Notes: generated by a model from the letters alone, not told the origin. A stretch of 64,000 nucleotides of DNA from Nocardia jiangxiensis NBRC 101359 (GCF_000308615.1 NZ_BAGB01000012.1:1-64000), one strand, 5' to 3'. Numbered from the stretch's first letter, positions 28,001 to 35,101 are shown. A program made the numbers and translations.

Positions 28001-31000
28001 CCGGCTCGCGGATGCGGAACGGATCGAACCGCTGCGCGCCGCACATCCGGCATGGATCATCCAGTCCGCCGGGGCCGAGCGGGTGGTCGTCTCACACGCC
28101 GGTGCCGTGGGACAATTGACCGGCAGCACATCCGAATTCGGCTTGGATGCCGACGGCCGCGCGCTCCTGGCGACGGCTGCGACATCCGATCTGGCGGTGT
28201 GGGAATTCTGGTCGGTCGCGCTGGGCACGCCGGTTCAGCTGGGTGAGCAGGCCGCCCGGCCGCGCACCATCCCGGAACTCATGACCTCCGCCGTGGCCAC
28301 CAATCCGAACGGTCCGGCGGTGGTGTTCCGGGGTCGCAGTTTCACCTACCTCCAGCTCGATCGCGCATCGTCCAAGCTGGCCAGGCGCCTGGTTCAGCTC
28401 GGTGCGGGACCGGAGAAGCCGGTGGCCGTGGCGATTCCGCGCTCGCTCGAGGCATTGGTGACCCTGTGGTCGGTTGCCAAGACCGGCGCGGCGGTGGTGC
28501 CGGTCGAGCCGAGTCTGCCCGGTGACCGGATCACCGATCTGGTGTCGGATTCCGGTGCGATCCTGGGCGTGACGGTTCGCGCTGCCATCGCGGGCCTGCC
28601 GCAGATCGATGGCGAATGGCTGGTTCTGGACCACCCGAACTTCGCTGCGGAGGTGGATTCACAAGCGGGCGAGCCGATTTCGGATGCCGAGCGGATCACC
28701 GCCTTGCTGCCGGACGACGGCGCGTACGTGCTGTACGGGTCGGCCGACATCGATCACAGCCAGGGCATCGTGGTGGCCCACGAGGATCTGGCCGATCTGG
28801 CCGAACAGGCGAGTCACTATCGGCTGCACCGTGATTCACGCGTGCTGGCCCTGGCGGCGCCGTCCTCGGACGAGGCCGTGCTCGAACTGGTCCTGGCCCT
28901 CGGCGCGGCCGCGGCGCTGGTCGTGGCCCCCGCGACCATCGGCGGCGGCCCGGAGCTGGCGCGGCTGATCCGCTCCGAACGGGTGACGCACGCGTTCCTG
29001 CCCGAGGCGGCACTGCGCACGGTGGACCCCGCATCCCTGGACGGTGTGGAGGTCGTGGTGACCGATCGCGCCGTGGCAGAAGAGTATTCGGCGGCGGACG
29101 GGTCGTGGCACGCCGAGCAGGCCGGATATTCCGAGCAGGACGACTATTCCGCGCAGGGCGGGTACTCGGAAGAGGCGCAGTACGCGGCACAGGAGTACTC
29201 GGAGCAGACGGCGTACGCGGAACAGGCTGAGTACCACGGGTTGCCTGAGCAGCTGGAACAGCCCGGATACACCGAACACGCCGAGTACGCCGACCAGTCG
29301 GAGCAACTCGAACACGCGGGATATTCGGAGCAGGCCGGGTACTCGCAGGAGGCCGAGTATTCGGAGCAGACCGCGTACTCGTGGGAAGCCGAGCATTCGG
29401 AACAGGCCGGATACTCGCAAGAGGGCGGATACTCCCAGGAGGCCGACTACTCCGAGCAGGCCGAATACTCCGAATATCGCGAATACCCGGAACAGCCTGA
29501 GCAGTCCGAGTACGCAGAGCACCCCGCACCGGCCGATCGCCCGATGACCCCTGCGGAACGAATCATCGCCGAGGCCCGCGCGAGCGCCCCGCCTCCGGAG
29601 GAATTCGACAGCGCCACAGCCTTGTCCGCGCCGGCGCACACCTCGCCCCGACGAGCGCTCCCGAACCGCAGCACCTCTGCGCCCGCCCTCCCGCGGCGCG
29701 GCGCGCGTGCGGCCGAGCCCGCCGAACCGGATGCGGTCGCCGAGTCGATGCCATCGACCTCCGAAACCGAACCGGACGACCACGGTTCGCTCCCGCTGCC
29801 ACCGCGAGCGGTCCGGCTGCTGGAGATCGACCCGTCCGGCCGGGAGAGCCGCGCCATCGCCCTGGACATTCCGGCCGGGGTGCCCACCGAGAACATCCGC
29901 GCCGCCGTGCGGACGCTCCTGGAGCGGCATCCGCTGCTGTCAGCACGTCTCGCGGTGCCGGGCCGGTCCGGTGACGACCCGTTGCGCGCGTGGTCGCCCG
30001 TCTTCGCGGGGTCGGCCCGCGAGGCTCGGCTGGTACTCGCCCAGACGCCTCCCGACATCTCACCGCGCCGGTTCGTCCACTCGGAGGGCGTCGCGGAGAT
30101 GGCGGTGCGCACGCTGGCCGTGGAGCTGGATCCCGGCCAGGGCCGCAATATCGGCTTCGGCCTGATCGACCCGCCGGAATCCGCTGAACCGCAAGATGAT
30201 TCGCGCACCCTCGTGGTGGCGGCCAATGGTTTGGTCGTGGACGACGCCTCGTGGCGGATCATCATCGAGGAACTGTCCCAGGCATGGTCGGGCGGTCACA
30301 CCGTGCTCGGCGACTCCGCGCCGGCCGCACCCGACGCGGTCGCGCAGGCACTCGCCCGGCCCGCGGCCGACGATTCGGTGCGTCACGAGGTGTCCTGGTG
30401 GCGGCGCGCACTGGCCGACCTGCCCGCCGAAAGTGCTTTGGATGGTGTGGATCTCACCGCTCGCGGCCGGGTGTCGCTGGTGATCACCGCGGAGGGTGCG
30501 GCGGCGGTGGCATCGGTGGCGGCCTCGTATCACACGGACGTCGAGGACGTTCTGCTCACGGCGCTGGCACTGGCGATGGTGCCGGATACCCGCGCGGCCG
30601 AGATCCTCGGCCCGGTGGTGCAGCTGACCGTGGACGGCCGAGCGCTCGGGGGAGGTGAATCCGCCGGTGCGGTGGGCGGTTTCACCGCGACCTACCCGTT
30701 GGTGCCGAACGTCGAGGGCATCGACCCGGACGACGCCCTGCGCGGCGGTGCCTCGGCCGGTGCGGCCATCTCCCGGGTGAAGGAGCAGCGTCGCACGGTG
30801 CCCGCAGGCGGTGCGCAGTACGGCCTGCTGCGTTACCTCGACCCGGCCACTTCCCCGGAGATGTCGGCACTCGCCCACGGCCGCACGGCATTCCGCTATC
30901 GCGACCTGCGACCTGCGCGCCCTTACCCGGACACTCCGGCCGCCGATCTGTTCCTCGATATCACCGTGGACGCGACCGCGGAGGGCTTCCGGGCCCGATT

Positions 31001-32501
31001 CGATTACGCGTCCGCGGTTCTGGAGGCGGACGAGGTCAAAGAGCTGGCCGGACACTGGGTTCGGTCGCTGGGCGGCCTCGCCGAGCACGGAACCCGGCCG
31101 GAGGCGGGCGGTTTCACCCCCTCGGACTTCCCGATGGTGCCGCTGACCCAGGACGATATCGACCGGCTCCGGCACGACAACCCGGATCTCGCCGAGATCT
31201 GGCCGGTCGCGCCCGGGCAGATGGGCCTGCTCGCGACCGCGCACAGCACCGGCGCCGCGCAATTCGCCGTGGATCTGCGCGGCCCGCTCGACGACCGGCG
31301 ACTGCGCCTGTCCGCGCAGGCCGTACTCGACCGGCACGACGGGCTGCGCGTGGCCTTCGGGGACCGGTCGTACGGATCGGTTCAGGTGATTTCGGATCCC
31401 GTCGACATCTCTTGGCGAACAGTCGATTTCACCGATCTGGCGGCGGCCGACGCGCGGGTGGAGGTCGAGCGCTATCAGGCCGCGGATCGACTCGCGCCGT
31501 TCGATCCGCAGTACGCGCCTCTGCTCCGGATCGCATTGCTGAAATCGGCGAGCGGCACGCATCGGATCCTGCTCACCGCACATCCGCTGCTGCTCGACGA
31601 TCGATCGTTGCGGCTGGTCATGCGCGATCTGCTGACCGTCTACGCGCGCGGTCCGCGCTCGCGGCAGCTGCCCGCGGTCCATCCGTATCGTGCCTACCCG
31701 ATGTGGCTGGCCGAGCAGAACGGCGCCGCGGCGCGGGCGGTCTGGCGGGAGGCGTTGTCCGGATATCACACACCGGCGCTGTTCGCACACGGCGACGGCG
31801 ATCGCGAAACCTCCTCGGCCACTGCGGAAGTCAGCGTGGAGCTGCTGCCCGCCGACGCCGTGGAACTGAGCGGTCTGGCCACCCGCCTGGGCGTGACGGT
31901 GCAGATGGTGGTGCAGGCGGCCTGGGGTCTGCTGCTCGGGCGATTCGCCGATCGCGACGATGTGGTGTTCGGCGTCGTCGCCCCTGGACGTTCCCCACAG
32001 GTGCCGCACATCGACACGCTGGTGGGCCGGTTCGGCGGCATCGTTCCGGTGCGGGTGCGCCCGGAGCCGGACGAATCTCTGGAAGAACTGCTGCTGCGGA
32101 TCCGGTCGGAGTGGTCGGCCCGCCCCGGGCACTACTGCCCGAGTCAGGCCGATATGGCCCGGTCCCTCGGTGTGGATCGGCTGCTGGATTCGGTGGTGAT
32201 GTTCCGCGACGACGCCGCCGACCTGGCCGAACTGTCCGGAATCATCGACGGCATCCGCATCGCCGGTGTCGATTCGGCGCCCGCGTTCGCCGATCGGGTC
32301 GCGGTGGCCGTGGTGCTGAACGGGCCGATCCGGTTGTCGCTACGCTATCTGACCGAAGAGATCAGCGAATCTGTAGCGAATGTCCTGTCCTACGGGCTGG
32401 CATCGGTGATCCGGCAGATCGCGGCAGCGCCGCACACTCTGATCGCGGATCTGGACCTGCACATCGAGCCCGCGCCGAGCGATGCCGGGGTGGGCCGATA
32501 A
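19017..32501 (+). CDS. Giant NRPS-like protein 2, mostly degenerate, with repeat-rich linkers
   Basis: This 4494-aa frame runs from ATG 19017 (AAGGG upstream; basic N-terminus like NRPS-like 1; alternative ATG 18936) with no stop. Layout by nucleotide: broken A 19070-20340; acidic linker; C 21035-22420; intact A 22430-23925; linker 23926-25010; C 25015-26385; linker 26386-27490; two truncated A domains 27495-29075; Tyr-rich array 29079-29529; epimerisation-like domain about 29795-31110 (keeps AQYGLLRY); C 31125-32480. Catalytic sites in the C/E domains read HRIAADE, HRIAADN, NGLVVDD and HPLLLDD instead of HHxxxDG. No carrier domain or thioesterase was found. Only the second A domain has all core motifs. 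The linkers are rich in Ser, Asp, Glu, Ala and Gly and are probably disordered. Family membership is certain; peptide synthesis as encoded is doubtful. Confidence 0.85.
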   Translation: MSRPTRQRPSRSRRTRVITLPQLMSTAVEADPDGIAIVLADATSTLAELTYAELDERSTRLARLLIARGIGPEDLVAVAFPRSLEAVIALWAVAKAGAGFVPVDPDDPAQRIAHIVVDSGVVLGLTVAATRPALPGTTPWLAVDTAGIAVELEEFAADPVTYADRLRPLRAEHPAYVVYTVDAIGAPHGVVVTQAGLSALSDAQRARYQADGDSRTLAFAAPSDDASVLELLLAVGGAATMVVAAPTVRGGDELAPLLLREDVTHAYLPSEVLESLDPAGLDELRVVICAGRSYPPELVDDWTRPIGAGPFGAAVRRFLHGYGSAETTVLTNVGAPDSPAEASGIGAPNPGVTEYVLDERLSPVPDGETGELYVAGAQLARGYLRRPAQTAAHFVANPFLGKPDGVGLSAADSRLFRTGDLVRRSADGAVEYVGPAAPVVTAGIMPGVRDRLERSSVEGSADVGAGDAAQPGAGVSDTDSVEVRSAVPTIGRASEDSAAEWGPDLRIGGPARGEQVVAETDSAGVPSTEIDHSLAVWDSSGATASGSGPADVSGGERADSNATGALGSGFDPLSAEEPVTRWADVDPDAEDTAAEAISADTSDVRPREDRSFDANDLVGGRESAGTADAGSEQSVLDAAAEPESGPEAETSAVAIPLTAMPRPSTTVEFEDTELPGVPLSAAQQRMWAINRSDPETAAHNVCFAVRISARIRVEALQVAVVDVIERHEMLRTAYPVSDERGYQVVLPLDRVLADLAPEPLEESEIEDWLGEYARIAFDVTTEIPVRIGIAQIGEDDHVVVVVAHRIAADEASVTPFLRDLAVALLGRRNRAKPSWAPLPVQYADYALWQRSVLGDAAQPDSVAAQEIAYWRTALAGITDGPDLPADRPRPAVPSGRGAVYAFTVDREVHAGLLDLACTAGGTLFTALHTGFAALIARLSGAGDIVVCTAASGRRARELGSAIGLFENPLILRARLDPTMSFADLLATVTNDDLVASEHAELPFGLLAEALGESARVYPSWLRVALTVREQEVSQVNLPGLSATAVEFDSGVAEFDLRLNVFPRTRDGEADGLSATFTYATDLFDEITVAGFAERLVLLLEAVTADPRRPVGDVELLQPDERMRILGDWNNTRYSVEPGLLLDGYRRAVREHPDAIAVSSAELELTYTEFDVRVNQLARLLISRGVGPETMVVLAISPSLDLLIGMYAIVTAGGAYVPVDPDHPAERIGYILDTVRPVCVVSTVADSVPVPPDTQVLRLDTMDLSGFDPSPVRPEELSRPLRPGHPAYVIFTSGSTGRPKGVMVSHAAIDHQLAWMLAAYPLASDDVYLQKTPPTYDASLWGYFLPLRAGARLRLAAAGRTDPLYLAESIIAHGVTVTDFVPSQLAAFVDRTAPGICPTLREIFVIGEVLPAWTVTAFQRISDARVHNLYGPTEAAVSVTYWPAGSADGANVPIGLPQWNTRVYVLDDRLRPVPVGVPGELYLAGAALARGYANRPDLTADRFVADPFSGQDAGGRMYRTGDLVVWREGSGELPARLDFLGRTDFQINIRGRRIEPGEIEVALLAQSSVGDAVVVARDGRLVAYVAPRAEKRIVTERVAASLAEVLPEEFIPDVVVPMDALPRTTAGKLDRRALPDPSLGVETSSSLKVVRVDTVEPPRTGDPVSSSPVQNETPVRDEPDSAAESGWLSKQWKLGPLSDPDASAGPDSTESERRTPLPRRSRDAARRRAEVGESDTASSEAAAVSDSNQTAPQEDSDSAPDGSGSSELGSGDVPGSRSQAGWSPRVVPSDEAGAARDDQAESDSSSRAESGRLPRRAAGWSPRVVSSSESGAADDGQPESDSARSGSGRASRREAGWLPRVVSSPESDAADDDLAESDPGDQEWASEESTADAEPDSPKLQSGLSSLRAGFDRGLRSGAGGSPTESSSESGAEQPAQSPGLPSLPLRRSDRETDSNSAPEWLSDNDSQAEPRTMLLPRPSVPQGPESDEAADVAVAADVEPVPLSPAQEWLWALNQAEHDAGGPVPAAYHLPFALRLTGSLDVESLGVALDDVIARHEVLRTVYPAAAEADSVAVQQVLSAAPRPALAAQRIGAAEVEAAVRELAAAPFDVTTELPLRVQLFEISDLAPGSRREYVLAVVVHRIAADNSALGPIVGDLMVAYAARTANHSPRWAPLSAQYADYVRWQRTVLGAESDPESVAAQQIAYWRGELAGLPEVLDLPGGGPRPAVASMAGAWTGVHIDAATHTALLELAHTHATTLSTVLQTAVAAFLARLSNGDDIAIGTPVPGRAAGEFEDLIGTFVNTVVLRTRLDPAESFSDLLIRQRDSREQAFAHADLPFASLVEALGLGRSTAHNPLFQVGVSVQTPARITMDLPGLTVEDIDTELEVAPVDLSLTVTETYDSDGNPSGIDGRIAYATDIFDRTAAEDLTAGLADLLTTLVSDPAQPLGAIGIGAPELSTRSDDATADSTETAAALTISAPQPVNADHPAVLGATSDASAADDFDTAAQDSGPAHRDVESADSIASLPPLTRRRGSRAAAEVSDEWREAGESQSTGDVVGDNDAEVSGRAHRDVESADPIAALPPLARRRGSGAAAEGPENSRAAGEWQSPGGGVGEDGSEVSGRAGRDAESVDALSALPRLARRRGSSFAPEKAEERRGTGEPQSPGDVGDENDAEVSGRVPERPRGFVADEVETGGSDNDRSDTKVARGSVFGLHSLRRAPASAEETELANQAGSDPLDSVDRPVDEFQGDDSANGRWGSALGSQGSEVDASDAVASASGRDSAGWDSGYGNDAYEDSADHRSLDAGWRSDSEASEDAGSGDGPTLVSLLEEAAEAGPEGVGIIASAAESGSGATEFTLGQLDAWANRLARYLISLGVGRGSVVALAVRRSVDLGVAVYAVAKAGGAALPIDPEGAVERNREILAGAGPVCVLADAEYPFVASNRSGGDGSFDAPTELLTPIGRTPAHRPATGGQPMVVRIDRLNLEGIPTHRLADAERIEPLRAAHPAWIIQSAGAERVVVSHAGAVGQLTGSTSEFGLDADGRALLATAATSDLAVWEFWSVALGTPVQLGEQAARPRTIPELMTSAVATNPNGPAVVFRGRSFTYLQLDRASSKLARRLVQLGAGPEKPVAVAIPRSLEALVTLWSVAKTGAAVVPVEPSLPGDRITDLVSDSGAILGVTVRAAIAGLPQIDGEWLVLDHPNFAAEVDSQAGEPISDAERITALLPDDGAYVLYGSADIDHSQGIVVAHEDLADLAEQASHYRLHRDSRVLALAAPSSDEAVLELVLALGAAAALVVAPATIGGGPELARLIRSERVTHAFLPEAALRTVDPASLDGVEVVVTDRAVAEEYSAADGSWHAEQAGYSEQDDYSAQGGYSEEAQYAAQEYSEQTAYAEQAEYHGLPEQLEQPGYTEHAEYADQSEQLEHAGYSEQAGYSQEAEYSEQTAYSWEAEHSEQAGYSQEGGYSQEADYSEQAEYSEYREYPEQPEQSEYAEHPAPADRPMTPAERIIAEARASAPPPEEFDSATALSAPAHTSPRRALPNRSTSAPALPRRGARAAEPAEPDAVAESMPSTSETEPDDHGSLPLPPRAVRLLEIDPSGRESRAIALDIPAGVPTENIRAAVRTLLERHPLLSARLAVPGRSGDDPLRAWSPVFAGSAREARLVLAQTPPDISPRRFVHSEGVAEMAVRTLAVELDPGQGRNIGFGLIDPPESAEPQDDSRTLVVAANGLVVDDASWRIIIEELSQAWSGGHTVLGDSAPAAPDAVAQALARPAADDSVRHEVSWWRRALADLPAESALDGVDLTARGRVSLVITAEGAAAVASVAASYHTDVEDVLLTALALAMVPDTRAAEILGPVVQLTVDGRALGGGESAGAVGGFTATYPLVPNVEGIDPDDALRGGASAGAAISRVKEQRRTVPAGGAQYGLLRYLDPATSPEMSALAHGRTAFRYRDLRPARPYPDTPAADLFLDITVDATAEGFRARFDYASAVLEADEVKELAGHWVRSLGGLAEHGTRPEAGGFTPSDFPMVPLTQDDIDRLRHDNPDLAEIWPVAPGQMGLLATAHSTGAAQFAVDLRGPLDDRRLRLSAQAVLDRHDGLRVAFGDRSYGSVQVISDPVDISWRTVDFTDLAAADARVEVERYQAADRLAPFDPQYAPLLRIALLKSASGTHRILLTAHPLLLDDRSLRLVMRDLLTVYARGPRSRQLPAVHPYRAYPMWLAEQNGAAARAVWREALSGYHTPALFAHGDGDRETSSATAEVSVELLPADAVELSGLATRLGVTVQMVVQAAWGLLLGRFADRDDVVFGVVAPGRSPQVPHIDTLVGRFGGIVPVRVRPEPDESLEELLLRIRSEWSARPGHYCPSQADMARSLGVDRLLDSVVMFRDDAADLAELSGIIDGIRIAGVDSAPAFADRVAVAVVLNGPIRLSLRYLTEEISESVANVLSYGLASVIRQIAAAPHTLIADLDLHIEPAPSDAGVGR
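22430..23925 (+). other. The only intact adenylation domain in the NRPS-like pair
   Basis: Core motifs are all present: FTSGSTGRPKGVMV (A3, about 22880-22930), NLYGPTEAAVSV (A5), MYRTGDLV (A7), FLGRTDFQINIRGRRIEPGE (A8) and TTAGKLDRRALP (A10 with the catalytic Lys). By manual comparison with GrsA the pocket residues are about D-A-W-D-F-I-L-V-S-K. I do not recognise this as a standard code, so no substrate is proposed. No carrier domain follows; a 360-aa disordered linker begins right after A10. Confidence 0.75.
24351..24690 (+). repeat. Three 37-38 aa tandem repeats in an NRPS linker
   Basis: In-frame repeats start at 24351, 24465 and 24576 (periods 114 and 111 bp). Each opens with AGW(S/L)PRVV followed by a Ser/Asp/Glu-rich stretch and a short basic segment such as RLPRRA or RASRRE. 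The repeat lies between the intact A domain and the second C domain. Confidence 0.8.
26559..27062 (+). repeat. Three exact 168-bp (56 aa) tandem repeats in an NRPS linker
   Basis: Units start at 26559, 26727 and 26895 with an exact 168-bp period. Each reads roughly A(H/G)RD(V/A)ES, then a LPPLARRRGS-type basic block, an acidic spacer and EVSGR. The first two units are most alike at DNA level; the third has diverged. It lies downstream of the second C domain. No known domain matches. Confidence 0.85.
29079..29529 (+). repeat. Tyr/Glu/Gln-rich hexapeptide array (consensus x-x-Y-S-E-Q)
   Basis: About 150 residues are built from degenerate 6-residue units such as AGYSEQ, AEYSEQ, TAYAEQ and GGYSQE, with more than 20 tyrosines. 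The 18-bp DNA period is visible. The array sits exactly where the second half of the fourth A domain should be, and is followed by an Ala/Pro/Ser-rich linker and the epimerisation-like domain. Composition resembles low-complexity, self-associating or adhesive sequences; it has no counterpart in normal NRPS architecture. Confidence 0.9.
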
Positions 32502-32687
32502 TGTCCCGCAACCTCGACCGGATGCGCCGCGGGGCTGAAATCTCTTCGGACAGCGGCGATCCGGGATGATGTGGCGGCCGCTGGTGACGTATCGTCGGGC
32601 GGGATGTCGCACGGCCCGCGGGGGAGTCGGCGCACCGGTTCCGACCGGACTGCTGGAAATTCGAACCGATAGTGAAGGTGTGCACAA

Positions 32688-33758
32688 GTGATTCGTCGAC
32701 ACGTCCGGCGTGGCCTGCGAGCCGCCGCCGTCCTGGCGGCCACGGGAGTTCTCGCCGGAGTTCTGACCGGGGTCGGTGCGACGACCGCCTCGGCCGACGA
32801 TCCGATCATCGCGTCCAAGGCCCTGCTGGCCGATCCGAAGGCGCCCGACGGCTCGCACATCACCCGGGCCACCTACACCGACAACCGCAACATCCGCCTG
32901 TACGTGTATTCGGCGGCGATGGACGAGACCTATCCGGTGGACGTGCAGCGTCCCGCCGACGCGTCCAAGGCGCGGCCGACGCTGTATCTGCTCAACGGTG
33001 CGGGCGGCGGTGAGGACGACGCGTCGTGGGTGAAGAAGACCGATATCGTCAAGGGCTTCCTGAGCGACAAGAACGTCAACGTGGTCCAGCCCATCGGCGG
33101 TAAGTGGAGCTATTACACCGACTGGATCAAGGATGATCCGGTATTGGGCCGCAACAAGTGGAAGACCTTCTTCACCCAGGAGCTGCCGCCGCTGATCAAC
33201 GCGGCGCTGGGCACCAACGGCGTGAATGCCATTGCGGGCCTGTCCACTTCGGGTACCAGTGTGCTGAATCTGGCGATCGCCAAGCCGGGTCTGTACAAGT
33301 CCGTCGCCGCGTATTCCGGGTGCGCGCAGACCGCCGATCCGGTCGGCCGCGAGTTCGTCAAGCTCACCGTGAACGTCTGGGGCGGTGGCGATGTGCTGAA
33401 CATGTACGGCCCCGACGGTGCGCCGGCCTGGGCCGAGAACGATCCGTATGTGCACGCGGACAAGTTGCGCGGGATGAACCTCTACATCTCCTCCGGGAAC
33501 GGCCTGCCGGGCGTCTACGACACGATGAACAACAAGTACGCCTTGCCCGGCGCGTACGGCCTGGCCAACCAGTTGCTGATCGGCGGCGTCATCGAGGCCG
33601 GGGTCAACTACTGCTCGCACAATCTGCAGAACAGGCTGAACTCCCTGCACATCCCGGCGACCTACAACTTCCGCAACTCCGGCACGCATTCCTGGGGTTA
33701 CTGGCATGACGATTTCCTGAGTTCCTGGCCGGTTCTGGCCAAGGGTCTCGGGGTGTAG
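32688..33758 (+). CDS. Secreted mycolyltransferase/antigen 85-like esterase
   Basis: The 356-aa protein begins at GTG 32688 (GAAGGTG upstream). It has a twin-Arg-containing basic start, a hydrophobic core and an ASA-DD cleavage region near residue 37. The mature part is an alpha/beta hydrolase of the antigen 85/esterase D family: LNGAGGG oxyanion loop, nucleophile in GLSTSGTSVLNLA, and a C-terminal HSWGYWHDD with the catalytic His. These enzymes move mycolic acids between trehalose mycolates and arabinogalactan. This is a key reason to place the genome among mycolate actinomycetes. It lies 186 nt after NRPS-like 2 and has its own signals. Confidence 0.88.
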   Translation: MIRRHVRRGLRAAAVLAATGVLAGVLTGVGATTASADDPIIASKALLADPKAPDGSHITRATYTDNRNIRLYVYSAAMDETYPVDVQRPADASKARPTLYLLNGAGGGEDDASWVKKTDIVKGFLSDKNVNVVQPIGGKWSYYTDWIKDDPVLGRNKWKTFFTQELPPLINAALGTNGVNAIAGLSTSGTSVLNLAIAKPGLYKSVAAYSGCAQTADPVGREFVKLTVNVWGGGDVLNMYGPDGAPAWAENDPYVHADKLRGMNLYISSGNGLPGVYDTMNNKYALPGAYGLANQLLIGGVIEAGVNYCSHNLQNRLNSLHIPATYNFRNSGTHSWGYWHDDFLSSWPVLAKGLGV

Positions 33759-33800
33759 CAGTCCGGATCGTCACATTTTCGGCTCCCCTATGGAGAAAAG

Positions 33801-33818
33801 TTCGGGTACCCGTAAACT
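33801..33818. promoter_or_regulatory. Palindrome upstream of the Nramp transporter
   Basis: CGGGTACCCG (33803-33812) is a perfect 10-bp palindrome inside a partly symmetric 18-bp block ending 6-7 nt before the ATG at 33825. The position would suit a metal-responsive repressor site (DtxR/MntR type), but the sequence does not match a consensus I know, so this is tentative. Confidence 0.3.
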
Positions 33819-33824
33819 GGGTGG

Positions 33825-35078
33825 ATGAGCATCGCGATCGCCACGCCGGCTGCCGCGTTCCGGCGGGCCCGGTCCGCGTCGCTGCTGCTCGGGCCCGCGT
33901 TCGTCGCGGCGATCGCCTATGTGGATCCCGGGAATGTGGCCGCCAACGTCAGCGCGGGTGCGCAGTACGGGTACCTGCTGGTGTGGGTGGTCGTGCTGGC
34001 CAACCTGATGGCCGCGCTCGTGCAATATCTCTCGGCGAAGCTCGGCGTGGTCACCGGACGTTCGCTGCCGGAACTGGTGCGTGCGGCCGCTGGGCCGCGG
34101 AGCAGGCTCGGATATTGGGCGCAGGCCGAATTGGCCGCGATGGCAACCGATCTCGCCGAGGTGGTGGGCGGCGCGATCGCGCTGCAACTGCTGTTCGGGC
34201 TGCCGCTGCTACTGGGCGGGTTGATCACCGGCGTGGTCTCGATGCTGCTGCTGACGGTGCAGAACCGGCACGGGCAGCAGCGGTTCGAGCGGGTGATCGT
34301 CGGGTTGCTGGCGATCATCTCGATCGGATTCGTGGCGAGTCTGGTGATCTCGCCGCCGTCGGTCGCGCAGACCGCCGGCGGGCTGGTGCCGCGCTTCCAG
34401 GACACCAACAGTGTGCTGCTGGCCGCGGCCATGATCGGCGCGACGGTCATGCCGCACGTGATCTACCTGCATTCGGGGATGTCGCGTGATCGGCACGGCC
34501 ACAGCGAGCCCGGTCCGGCTCGCACCCGGCTGCTGCGCGCGAACCGGTGGGACGTCGGCATCGCGATGCTTATCGCGGGTGTGGTGAATCTGGCCATGCT
34601 GCTGATGGCCGCGCACACCTTCGCCGGACATGCCGAGGTCTCGACCATCCAGGACGCGTACCACGCGGTCCATCACTCGCTGGGGGCGTTCGCGGCGCTG
34701 CTGCTCGCGGTCGGCCTGCTCGCCTCGGGCCTCGCCTCGACCTCGGTCGGCGCCTACGCGGGCGCGATGATCATGGACGGACTGCTGCGCCGCCGCGTCC
34801 CGCTGCTGGCGCGGCGCACGGTCACCCTCGTGCCCGCGCTGATCATCCTCGCCGCCGGAGTCGATCCGACGCGGGCGCTGATCGTCTCGCAGGTGGTGCT
34901 CTCGTTCGGAATACCGTTCGCACTCATCCCATTGGTGCGTCTGACCGCGAACCGCACACTGATGGGCGTCGACGTCAACCACCGGGTCACCACCGCGCTG
35001 GCCTGGCTCATCGCGGTCCTGATCACCGCCCTCAACCTGTTCCTCATCTACCTCACCGTCACCGGCGGGGGAGCGTAG
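33825..35078 (+). CDS. mntH: Nramp-family divalent metal transporter
   Basis: This 417-aa polytopic inner-membrane protein has about 11 hydrophobic helices. It carries the metal-binding DPGN motif in YVDPGNVAANVSAGAQYGY (helix 1) and the MPH motif in GATVMPHVIYLHS (helix 6), both diagnostic of proton-coupled Mn(II)/Fe(II) importers. Length and topology are normal. A polysaccharide deacetylase gene begins 23 nt downstream, probably as an incidental neighbour. Confidence 0.9.
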   Translation: MSIAIATPAAAFRRARSASLLLGPAFVAAIAYVDPGNVAANVSAGAQYGYLLVWVVVLANLMAALVQYLSAKLGVVTGRSLPELVRAAAGPRSRLGYWAQAELAAMATDLAEVVGGAIALQLLFGLPLLLGGLITGVVSMLLLTVQNRHGQQRFERVIVGLLAIISIGFVASLVISPPSVAQTAGGLVPRFQDTNSVLLAAAMIGATVMPHVIYLHSGMSRDRHGHSEPGPARTRLLRANRWDVGIAMLIAGVVNLAMLLMAAHTFAGHAEVSTIQDAYHAVHHSLGAFAALLLAVGLLASGLASTSVGAYAGAMIMDGLLRRRVPLLARRTVTLVPALIILAAGVDPTRALIVSQVVLSFGIPFALIPLVRLTANRTLMGVDVNHRVTTALAWLIAVLITALNLFLIYLTVTGGGA

Positions 35079-35101
35079 GCCCGGCTGTCAGCATCCCGCG
35101 G

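Noticed and set aside
29079..29529. CRISPR array
   Set aside because: The repeats are 18-bp, degenerate and in frame as coding sequence; there are no uniform repeats separated by unique spacers.
13573..32501. NRPS genes reduced purely by assembly collapse
   Set aside because: Collapse could cause the A-A joins, but it cannot create the scattered point changes at carrier Ser, condensation His and ATP-loop residues. Kept only as a partial alternative.
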